This document shows, piece by piece, positions 6,802 through 12,965 of a stretch of DNA of 17,939 nt. Under the pieces are notes generated by a model. It did not search any database. It was not told where the DNA came from and saw only the letters and a program-made list of their open reading frames with translations. The number at the start of each line of letters is the position of its first letter. The first letter of the stretch is position 1. Source of the DNA: DAOUMU01 sp034409055 (lineage in GTDB: Bacteria > Chloroflexota > Anaerolineae > 4572-78 > J111); the NCBI GenBank assembly GCA_034409055.1, contig DAOUMU010000262.1, positions 1-17,939 on the forward strand. Direction: 5' to 3'. Both the position numbers and the translations under genes were made by a program.

Positions 6802-7827
6802 CTAGGATTCTTGTAGCAGGTTGAGTAATTGATCAGGGGTTGTCACTTTGACCCCATAAGCATCAGCCATCAACTGCGCCACCTGTTTCACGATCTTAAC
6901 AATACGCAGCCGTCCGGTTTTAATGTCAGTCTGTAACCCCAGGTCCTGTTTGGCCCGGTCGCCCAGGTCCACTTCCCGCTCAAGCAACAAATCCAGATTC
7001 TTAAGAGTCTTGTCGATGTTCCGGATGTGCTCGATCAGGCCGTTGACCAACCGGCGTGAGTTAAAGGCAGGAAACAGTTTATTATCCGCTTCGGTCGAAC
7101 TTTCCGCCTCGGGCGGAATGGAAACGGGCACCGGCTGGCTAAGCTCAACCTCGTTATTTTGAATTTTAATCATATGGTCGGCCGCGTTAAAGAGCCATTT
7201 TAATTCGCCGTTTAAAAAGTCTTGATCGTCGGTATCCAGGTCAAAGGTGGTAACCACGTTTGATATCACCAGGCCCCCAATAACCACGGGATTTAACTTC
7301 TTACTTTTACGTCCACCCCCCAGCCTACGTTTCCCGGTAGAAGGGCCGGGCTCTTCTTTTGGCAGGGGCGGAACGATAGCCTCGGTTGCCCTTTGTATGC
7401 CGCTGAGGGCTTCGGCCATAGAAGCGCCTCCGATGAGACGGGTTAAAACCTCGGCCAGTTCATTAAAATTTTCCTCCGAAGCAGTTTCCTCAAAGTTGAT
7501 CGGTTGAATACCGGCCAGGTGTAACTCAAAAGCAACCGGAATCTCCGTCTGCCGCCACAGCAGGGGCACAATGCTCTTTTGGTGCTTGTCAGCCAGAAAC
7601 ACTTCTTTGCGAATACGGCGCGATTCGACCGCCTCTGGCGATAAAACCAGTAGAAAGGCTTTACAGCCACGAATACCCTCGGCAATGGAAGTGGGCCAGT
7701 AGTCGGCCACTTCCAGGTCTTCTTTATCGTACCAGGCCGAGATGCCTCTGTTGATGAGGGCCTGGTGTAACCGGGTTACAAACGTTTCTTCAACCGGGGG
7801 ATAACTGATATAAACATCATCTGGCAT
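6802..7827 (-). CDS. TIR-domain protein fused to domain X
   Basis: 341 residues, first gene of a four-gene cluster. Residues 1-135 form a bacterial TIR domain of the TIR_2 type: DVYISYPP at the start, ISAWYDKEDLEVADYWPTSI in the BB-loop region, AFLLVLSPEA, and RRIRKEVFLA, where E75 sits where NADase TIR domains have their catalytic glutamate. TIR domains of this kind often cleave NAD+ or make cyclic ADP-ribose signals; activity here is inferred. Residues 136-178 are a Pro/Gly/Lys-rich linker. Residues about 180-341 are the helical domain X (GELKWLFNAADHMIKI, PVPVSIPPEA, LMADAYGVKVTTPDQLLNLL). The ATG has TCTCCTT (7835-7841, complement AAGGAGA) at good spacing and a promoter at 7861-7889. No signal peptide or membrane helix is present, so it is likely cytosolic. 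Confidence 0.88.
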   Translation of the reverse strand: MPDDVYISYPPVEETFVTRLHQALINRGISAWYDKEDLEVADYWPTSIAEGIRGCKAFLLVLSPEAVESRRIRKEVFLADKHQKSIVPLLWRQTEIPVAFELHLAGIQPINFEETASEENFNELAEVLTRLIGGASMAEALSGIQRATEAIVPPLPKEEPGPSTGKRRLGGGRKSKKLNPVVIGGLVISNVVTTFDLDTDDQDFLNGELKWLFNAADHMIKIQNNEVELSQPVPVSIPPEAESSTEADNKLFPAFNSRRLVNGLIEHIRNIDKTLKNLDLLLEREVDLGDRAKQDLGLQTDIKTGRLRIVKIVKQVAQLMADAYGVKVTTPDQLLNLLQES

Positions 7828-7860
7828 GACGATTTCTCCTTTCAGCTCAAAGGTAGCATT

Positions 7861-7889
7861 ATTTTAGCATAAGTTGATAACGACTACAA
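7861..7889 (-). promoter_or_regulatory. Sigma70-type promoter for the TIR/Clp_N/domain-X cluster
   Basis: On the minus strand, TTGTAG (7884-7889) and TAAAAT (7861-7866) are separated by 17 bases, about 34 bases upstream of the TIR start codon. It diverges from the rpsO promoter, whose -35 box lies only about 60 bases away. Confidence 0.55.
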
Positions 7890-7948
7890 TTTTTTTAACA
7901 ACGAAGCCGGCCTCCTCAAAGATAAGAAGAGTGAATTTTCATAATCAT

Positions 7949-7977
7949 TTGCTCCTGGCCCTAAACCGTGATATAAT
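7949..7977 (+). promoter_or_regulatory. Sigma70-type promoter for rpsO
   Basis: TTGCTC (7949-7954) and a consensus TATAAT (7972-7977) are spaced 17 bases apart. The expected start near 7984 leaves a leader of about 90 bases before rpsO. Leaders of rpsO genes are often bound by S15 itself for feedback control, but no specific binding structure could be established here. Confidence 0.7.
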
Positions 7978-8073
7978 TTTTTGTTGATGTTTGTTTTTAT
8001 CGAGACAATTGGGGCCTGAGCATGATCTGTATTGATATCGGCTCACCGCCCGACATATTAAGGAGAAGGTTTT

Positions 8074-8343
8074 GTGACACTCTCACAAGAAGAAAAACAG
8101 AGGATAATTCAAGAATTTCAAATCAATGAAAAGGATACCGGCTCGTCTGCTGTCCAGATTGCTCTGCTTACTGCCCGTATCAATCAGCTTCAATCGCACC
8201 TAAAGGTGCATAAACATGATAATAGCTCCCGACGTGGCTTACTCAAGTTGGTTGGCCAGCGAAGACATCACCAAGAATATCTCAAACGTAAAGATCCAGT
8301 TCGTTATCAAACTGTGATTCAGCAGCTTGGGTTACGGAAATAA
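8074..8343 (+). CDS. rpsO: Small ribosomal subunit protein uS15
   Basis: 89 residues, the standard bacterial length. S15 binds 16S rRNA helices 20-22 early in 30S assembly. The sequence is recognisable throughout: the N-terminal helix with EEKQRIIQEFQ, the DTGSSAVQIALLTARINQLQSHLKVHKHDNSSRRGLL core containing the conserved rRNA-contacting His, Asp and Ser residues, and the C-terminal RHHQEYLKRKDPVRYQTVIQQLGLRK. The start is GTG with AGGAGAAGG (8061-8069) upstream. It lies directly before pnp, the arrangement found in many bacteria, and has its own promoter. Confidence 0.97.
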   Translation: MTLSQEEKQRIIQEFQINEKDTGSSAVQIALLTARINQLQSHLKVHKHDNSSRRGLLKLVGQRRHHQEYLKRKDPVRYQTVIQQLGLRK

Positions 8344-8360
8344 AAAAATATGTATGAATT

Positions 8361-8382
8361 AGTAGTAACGACTTCAGTCGTT
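8361..8382. repeat. Palindromic AACGACTTCAGTCGTT repeat, single copy
   Basis: AGTAGTAACGACTTCAGTCG plus TT, immediately after rpsO, contains the small stem AACGAC-TTCA-GTCGTT. Near-identical sequence recurs as an inverted pair at 16718-16771, so this is a dispersed repeat. Confidence 0.65.
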
Positions 8383-8393
8383 CTCTGAATGTT

Positions 8394-8436
8394 TAAACGA
8401 GTAGACGTGGGTTTTTAGCCCCCTTCTACTCGTTTA
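8394..8436 (+). terminator. Strong hairpin after rpsO, possible partial terminator
   Basis: TAAACGAGTAGA (8394-8405) pairs perfectly with TCTACTCGTTTA (8425-8436), and an inner GGG/CCC pairing closes the loop. The T-run follows about 15 bases later (8451-8455) rather than directly, so termination may be weak or absent. In that case the hairpin would mark the 3' end of rpsO mRNA after processing. Confidence 0.5.
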
Positions 8437-8460
8437 CTGTGTAAAATCACTTTTTATTAT
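8433..8460 (+). promoter_or_regulatory. Possible weak promoter for pnp
   Basis: TTTACT (8433-8438) and TATTAT (8455-8460) with a 16-base spacer lie in an AT-rich stretch before the pnp leader hairpin. The match is modest and AT-rich sequence gives such hits easily. It is plausible because many bacteria have both an rpsO and a pnp promoter. Confidence 0.3.
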
Positions 8461-8473
8461 TTAATTAACAGTT

Positions 8474-8547
8474 CCCGGAGCACAGGCATTGGAGAAAGCG
8501 ACGAAAGCAATTGCTTTCGTAATTTTCTCCAGTTCCTGACCTCCGGG
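8474..8547 (+). promoter_or_regulatory. Long pnp leader hairpin, probable RNase III/PNPase autoregulatory element
   Basis: Five successive arms line up into one long stem. CCCGGAG (8474-8480) pairs with CTCCGGG (8541-8547). CAGG (8483-8486) pairs with CCTG (8535-8538), and GGAGAAA (8491-8497) with TTTCTCC (8524-8530). The tip is the perfect palindrome ACGAAAGCAA/TTGCTTTCGT (8501-8520). The internal loops are small and equal or nearly equal on both sides. The stem ends ten bases before the AAGGAGG ribosome-binding site (8557-8563). In E. coli the pnp leader forms such a duplex, RNase III cuts it and PNPase then represses its own synthesis. The same logic here is inferred from position and shape. 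Confidence 0.7.
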
Positions 8548-8573
8548 AGTAACCCCAAGGAGGTTCTTTAATA

Positions 8574-10787
8574 ATGTCTAAACCACAATCTTTTCGTTTT
8601 GTTGCCAAACTGGGCCACGATGAAATTATCTTTGAAACCGGCCAGTTGGCCGGCCAGGCTGGTGGAGCCGTTGTCGTCCATTCCGGCGATAGTATGCTTT
8701 TGACGGCAGTCACTGCCTCTAAAGACGTTCGTGAAAACATCGACTTTTTCCCGCTCAGTGTCGAGTTTGAAGAAAAATTATATGCGGCCGGCCGTATCCC
8801 CGGCAGCTTCTTTAGACGCGAAGGTCGCCCCAGCGAAGAAGCTATTCTGATCTGTCGCTTAACCGACCGTCCGTTACGGCCCCTTTTTGATAACCATTAT
8901 CGTAATGAAGTTCAGATAATCATCACCGCTCTCTCTTCTGATGGTGAAAAGTTTCTTGATATTTTGGCCATCAACAGTGCCAGTGCGGCCCTGATGATTT
9001 CTGACATTCCCTGGAATGGCCCGATTGGGGCCGTGCGTATCGGCCTCAAGGATGGCCAATTTCTGGTAAACCCCTCGACCAGTCAAATGGTCGACAGTGA
9101 GCTTGATCTGCGCGTGGCTGGTACGGAAGAGGCCATTTTAATGGTCGAGGCAGGTGCTAGCGAAGTCCCCGAACAAAAAATCATAGAAGCATTGCAAGTG
9201 GCGCATGAGGCCATTCAGGATATCATCCGTGTGCAGAAAGAGATAGGCGCCCAATGTGGCAAACCCAAGCGCGAGCTTACCCTCAGCACACCACCTGAGG
9301 AAACCGTGCAAAAAGTTATGGCCTACCTGGGCGACAGGCTGGAGAGTGTACTCGTTCAGCAGAACAAAGAAGAGCGTGACGTTGCTATGAATGTGGTGCG
9401 CGATGAACTGGTGGCCCAGTTTGAGGGTGATGATGCTGTAGATATTAAAGATGTGTTTACCGTTTACAATGATGCCCTCAAGCAAGCCATTCGCTCTCAG
9501 ATTTTAGATTTGGGTGTTCGACCTGATGGTCGCGATACTAAAACTATACGCCCGATCTGGTCTGAGGTGGGCATTTTGCCTCGTACCCACGGCTCTGGTC
9601 TCTTTACCCGGGGTGAAACCCAGGTCTTAACTGTCACCACCCTGGGCACCCCTCGTGATGAGCAGAGACTGGATACACTCGGTCCGAAAGAATTCAAGCG
9701 ATATATTCATCATTACAACTTTCCCCCCTTCTCTACCGGGGAGACAGGCCGGGTCGGCTCGCCCAGCCGCCGGGCCATTGGCCACGGCGCGTTAGCAGAG
9801 CGGGCCTTGCTCACTGTCTTACCTGAGTTTGATGAGTTTCCTTACACCTTACGCTTGGTTTCTGAGGTGTTGAGTTCCAATGGCTCTACCTCTATGGCCA
9901 GTGTGTGTGGCAGTACGCTGAGCCTGATGGATGCCGGGGTGCCGATAAAGGCTCCGGTGGCCGGTGTCGCCATGGGCTTGGTGCAGGCAGGCGACCGGTT
10001 TGCCATTCTGACCGACATCCAGGGTATAGAAGATGCTTTGGGTGATATGGATTTCAAAGTGGCCGGCACCCGCCGGGGTATCACCGCTTTGCAGATGGAT
10101 ATTAAGATTAGTGGCCTGCCTTGGGATATAATGAAGCAGGCCCTGGCCCAGGCCCAGGAAGGGCGCTTGTTTATTCTTGATAAGATGACAGAAGTGCTGG
10201 CTGCACCACGGCCTAAACTGTCCCAGTATGCTCCCAGTATTACCACCCTGCAGATTGACCCTGACAAGATTGGCAAGTTGATTGGGCCCGGTGGTAAAGT
10301 GATCCGGGCTATTCAGGATGAAACCGGGGCTAAAATAGACATCGATGATGACGGGACCGTCTATGTGGCCGCAGCCGATCAGCTCTCTGGCGCTGAGGCT
10401 ATTGCTCGTATTGAAGCGCTGACCGAAGAGGCCCAGATTGGTAAGATTTATACCGGTAAGGTCGTCCGTACGGCCAACTTTGGTGCTTTTGTGGAGATCT
10501 TACCTGGTACTGATGGTCTGGTGCCCATTTCCCAATTAGCCGATTACCGGGTTCCCTCGGTAGAAGACGTGGTCCAATTGGGTGACGAAATTATGGTGAT
10601 GGTCACCGATATTGATAGCGAGGGGAAAATTCGTCTTTCGCGCCAGGCCGTGCTGGAAGGCTGGACTCTGGAACAAGCCCGCCGTATGGATCGTAAACCT
10701 GGTAATCGACGTGGTGGCGGTGATCGGGGCCAGCACGGCGGTGGTAGAGACCGGCGGGGAGGTAGCAAAGGCCGCAATCGACGTTAG
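8574..10787 (+). CDS. pnp: Polyribonucleotide nucleotidyltransferase (PNPase)
   Basis: 737 residues, slightly longer than the common 700 or so because of a basic tail. PNPase is a trimeric cytosolic 3'-5' phosphorolytic exoribonuclease of the RNA degradosome. Order: first RNase PH domain (about 15-145, with GRIPGSFFRREGRPSE), the all-helical domain, and the second RNase PH domain with the metal/phosphate site D487, D493 and K495 in DALGDMDFK and then GITALQMDIK. A KH domain follows (about 561-620, GKLIGPGGKVI), then an S1 domain (about 625-697, GKVVRTANFGAFVEILPG). The last 35 residues are rich in Arg and Gly and probably add RNA affinity. Start ATG with AAGGAGG ten bases upstream. A long leader hairpin precedes it, and lepB follows after about 43 bases. 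Confidence 0.98.
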   Translation: MSKPQSFRFVAKLGHDEIIFETGQLAGQAGGAVVVHSGDSMLLTAVTASKDVRENIDFFPLSVEFEEKLYAAGRIPGSFFRREGRPSEEAILICRLTDRPLRPLFDNHYRNEVQIIITALSSDGEKFLDILAINSASAALMISDIPWNGPIGAVRIGLKDGQFLVNPSTSQMVDSELDLRVAGTEEAILMVEAGASEVPEQKIIEALQVAHEAIQDIIRVQKEIGAQCGKPKRELTLSTPPEETVQKVMAYLGDRLESVLVQQNKEERDVAMNVVRDELVAQFEGDDAVDIKDVFTVYNDALKQAIRSQILDLGVRPDGRDTKTIRPIWSEVGILPRTHGSGLFTRGETQVLTVTTLGTPRDEQRLDTLGPKEFKRYIHHYNFPPFSTGETGRVGSPSRRAIGHGALAERALLTVLPEFDEFPYTLRLVSEVLSSNGSTSMASVCGSTLSLMDAGVPIKAPVAGVAMGLVQAGDRFAILTDIQGIEDALGDMDFKVAGTRRGITALQMDIKISGLPWDIMKQALAQAQEGRLFILDKMTEVLAAPRPKLSQYAPSITTLQIDPDKIGKLIGPGGKVIRAIQDETGAKIDIDDDGTVYVAAADQLSGAEAIARIEALTEEAQIGKIYTGKVVRTANFGAFVEILPGTDGLVPISQLADYRVPSVEDVVQLGDEIMVMVTDIDSEGKIRLSRQAVLEGWTLEQARRMDRKPGNRRGGGDRGQHGGGRDRRGGSKGRNRR

Positions 10788-10830
10788 TTTGATAAATGTC
10801 ACTTTCACATAGTTATCGATGGGGGCATTT

Positions 10831-11427
10831 ATGTATTCTGAGCCCGACCATTACGCTGAACTTGAACCACAACCAAAGAAATCTTTCTTAAAGAAGATGT
10901 TGCACCTGGTCCGAGAAGTGCTGGAAACGATTGTACCAGCCGTTCTCATTGCCCTGCTCATCAACCTATTTATGGCTCAGGCGACGCGAGTTCATGGCCA
11001 GAGTATGGAACCAAATCTCCATACCGACCAACGGTTAGTCGTCGAGAAGCTCTCTTACAACAGGTACCTGCGACAATACTTTGGTTTTAGTGGTCCTAAC
11101 CGTGGCGATGTGGTCGTGATTCGGTTACCAATCCAATCCAATGAGTTGCTGATCAAGCGAGTTATTGGTCTGCCTGGCGATTTGGTAGAAATTCACGATG
11201 GTCAGGTGTTTGTTAATGGCGAAGCTCTGGGTGAACCTTATTTAGCTGACCGCACGGCCGGCTCTTATGGTCCCACCACTGTGCCCCCCCTTAACATTTT
11301 TGTACTTGGAGATAATCGAAACTTTTCCAATGATTCACGGAGTTTTGGCACCGTACCTCTAAAGAATGTCGTCGGTCGGGCCTGGTTTTCTTACTGGCCC
11401 CTTGAGCAAATTGGATTTGTACAGTAA
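10831..11427 (+). CDS. lepB: Type I signal peptidase (S26A)
   Basis: About 198 residues. It removes signal peptides from exported proteins on the outer face of the cytoplasmic membrane. A single membrane anchor lies at about 33-51. It is followed by box B, HGQSMEPNL, with nucleophile S58; LIKRVIGLPGD with general base K109; and the VLGDNRNFSNDSRSFG box near the end. Length and motif order fit the bacterial family. The ATG at 10831 is chosen because GGGGG lies five bases upstream; the in-frame ATG at 10819 has no ribosome-binding site. It sits close behind pnp and is followed by a clear intrinsic terminator, so it probably ends that transcript. Confidence 0.95.
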   Translation: MYSEPDHYAELEPQPKKSFLKKMLHLVREVLETIVPAVLIALLINLFMAQATRVHGQSMEPNLHTDQRLVVEKLSYNRYLRQYFGFSGPNRGDVVVIRLPIQSNELLIKRVIGLPGDLVEIHDGQVFVNGEALGEPYLADRTAGSYGPTTVPPLNIFVLGDNRNFSNDSRSFGTVPLKNVVGRAWFSYWPLEQIGFVQ

Positions 11428-11480
11428 AGACCGTTACCGGCTGAAAATTTTGGTTTAACAGCAGTCGAAAGAGTTGCAGC

Positions 11481-11510
11481 AAGAGATGCCGCTAGCGGTG
11501 TCTCTTTTTT
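11481..11510 (+). terminator. Intrinsic terminator after lepB
   Basis: AGAGATGCCGC (11482-11492) pairs with GCGGTGTCTCT (11495-11505), giving an 11-bp stem with two G-U wobbles that runs directly into TTTTTT (11505-11510). It separates lepB from the downstream permease gene. Confidence 0.85.
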
Positions 11511-11539
11511 GTAACTCTACCTGATTTGTGTGGAGATCA

Positions 11540-12703
11540 ATGTTGTCATCTGCACCTAAATGGACCCCTGGCACTAAACGGGCCATCCTTATAACCTGCC
11601 TGATCTTAATCGGTCTGGCCATCTGGCAATTCAGTGTTGTTTTGGCCCCCCTGGTCGTGGCGGTCATTATTGCTTACTTGCTGAACCCGGTTGTCAACTG
11701 GCTTACCCGGCGTACCCCGCTTAAAAGAGGGGGGGCTGCTGTTTTCGTTTATGTGGCTTTTTTGATCATTTTGGCTTTAATTCCCTCCCTGGGGGCGCCG
11801 CTAATTATTCAGCAAATCAGACAGTTAGATTTTGACGTTCAAGAACTGGCCGATCAATTAAATGAGGCCATAGATTACCAGGTAACCATACGTGGCGTTA
11901 ACGTCAATATGAGTTCTCTGATCGAACCGGTCACAGGTGGCCTGGATCAGATCTTTTCGCCCCTGGCCTCCTGGGCCGCTAACCTGGCGGTAGGGATTGC
12001 CGGGGGGTTTATATGGGCCATTTTTATCTTTGTGGTAGGCTTTTATTTGTTGTTAGATGCCAATCGTTTTAGTGATTGGCTAGATAGTTGGATACCGCCT
12101 GTTTACGAGGAGGAGTTCAATCAACTGCGACATGAGATAGATAGTGTCTGGAAGGCCTACTTTGTTGGCCAGTTGACCCTGGCCATTCTGGTCGGCCTTA
12201 TTATTGGTTTCTCTACGGCCCTGTTGGGCATCAAAAGTGCGTTTTTACTGGGTATTGTGGCCGCTTTGTTGGAACTCATTCCCAATTGGGGCTACAGCAT
12301 TTCAGGTGTTATCGGCACCATGTTTGCTTATTTTCAGGGTTCCACTTACCTGCCTTTGCCTTCGTGGGCCTTCGCCCTCTTGGTAGCCGGTTTTTATTTT
12401 GTCATGTGGCAAATTGACACCAACTATCTGGTTCCGCGCATTATTGGTCACCGATTGCAACTGTCCCCGGCTCTGATTATTGTCGGTATTATTGCCGGAG
12501 CCAGTGTGGGCGGAGCCTTGGGCCTACTGTTGGCTGCGCCAACTATTGCTACGATGCGCGTATTCGGACGCTATCTCTATCGGCGTTTGCTGGATTTAGA
12601 GCCCTACGTATTGGTAAACCGATCCCCGCTTCCCCCCAAAGATGAACAACCGGCCGTCAGCAGTCAATTACCCGTCTCCAGCCAGCCAGAAGCTGAAAGT
12701 TGA
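11540..12703 (+). CDS. AI-2E family transporter (PF01594-type membrane permease)
   Basis: About 387 residues, normal for the family. Around eight membrane helices are visible: two at the N-terminus (about 15-60), one at about 70-90, a soluble amphipathic stretch, then paired helices in the second half. The C-terminal signature is recognisable: ELIPNWGYSISGVIG, and GIIAGASVGGALGLLLAAPTIATMRVFGRYL. Members include the AI-2 exporter TqsA of E. coli and Na+(Li+)/H+ antiporters, so the substrate is not determined by family membership. ATG at 11540 is preferred over GTG at 11528 because GGAG (11532-11535) sits between them. The final 16 or so residues (AVSSQLPVSSQ and onwards) are low complexity and look like repeat-derived tail. 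Confidence 0.9.
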   Translation: MLSSAPKWTPGTKRAILITCLILIGLAIWQFSVVLAPLVVAVIIAYLLNPVVNWLTRRTPLKRGGAAVFVYVAFLIILALIPSLGAPLIIQQIRQLDFDVQELADQLNEAIDYQVTIRGVNVNMSSLIEPVTGGLDQIFSPLASWAANLAVGIAGGFIWAIFIFVVGFYLLLDANRFSDWLDSWIPPVYEEEFNQLRHEIDSVWKAYFVGQLTLAILVGLIIGFSTALLGIKSAFLLGIVAALLELIPNWGYSISGVIGTMFAYFQGSTYLPLPSWAFALLVAGFYFVMWQIDTNYLVPRIIGHRLQLSPALIIVGIIAGASVGGALGLLLAAPTIATMRVFGRYLYRRLLDLEPYVLVNRSPLPPKDEQPAVSSQLPVSSQPEAES

Positions 12704-12730
12704 TTTTTGTCCAGCGTATTTTTAACATCT

Positions 12731-12759
12731 TTGACGCCCTTGTCAGCGTCTGCTATAAT
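12731..12759 (+). promoter_or_regulatory. Strong sigma70-type promoter upstream of the FHA gene
   Basis: TTGACG (12731-12736) and a perfect TATAAT (12754-12759) are separated by 17 bases. The expected start near 12766 gives a leader of about 200 bases to the FHA gene, and that leader contains an inverted-repeat element. No other gene lies between. Confidence 0.75.
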
Positions 12760-12825
12760 GGCTCCCTTGAGCAGCCTTAGCAGATCCAATTCGTTTAGTC
12801 GGCATGCCCAAAAATATCGAGGATC

Positions 12826-12948
12826 GTAACTGCCTACCCTCATGTCATTCCGAGGAGCGCAGCGACGAGGAATCTCCGACAACGAGGACAAATTCAAGGC
12901 GAAATAGTAGATTCTTCACCTGTTCAGAATGACATGGTAGGTAGTTAC
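12826..12948. repeat. Inverted-repeat element (about 123 bp) inside the FHA gene leader
   Basis: The left arm, GTAACTGCCTACCCT then CATGTCATTC (12826-12850), is complementary to GAATGACATGGTAGGTAG then TTAC (12927-12948), apart from one mismatch and a three-base insertion. The interior has the GAGGAGCGCAGCGACGAGGA block and an AGATTCTTCACC-type block, the look of a dispersed small intergenic element. It lies between the strong promoter and the start codon, so it is probably transcribed as a stem-loop leader. Confidence 0.75.
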
Positions 12949-12965
12949 CGAGTATCAAAAACTTT

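Noticed and set aside
6413..6805. Plus-strand open frame of 130 codons within the TIR cluster
   Set aside because: It overlaps the stand-alone X gene, whose protein aligns to three paralogues; the plus frame has Ser/Arg-rich shadow composition.
9842..10276. Minus-strand open frame of 144 codons
   Set aside because: It is antisense within pnp, which is unmistakable on the plus strand.
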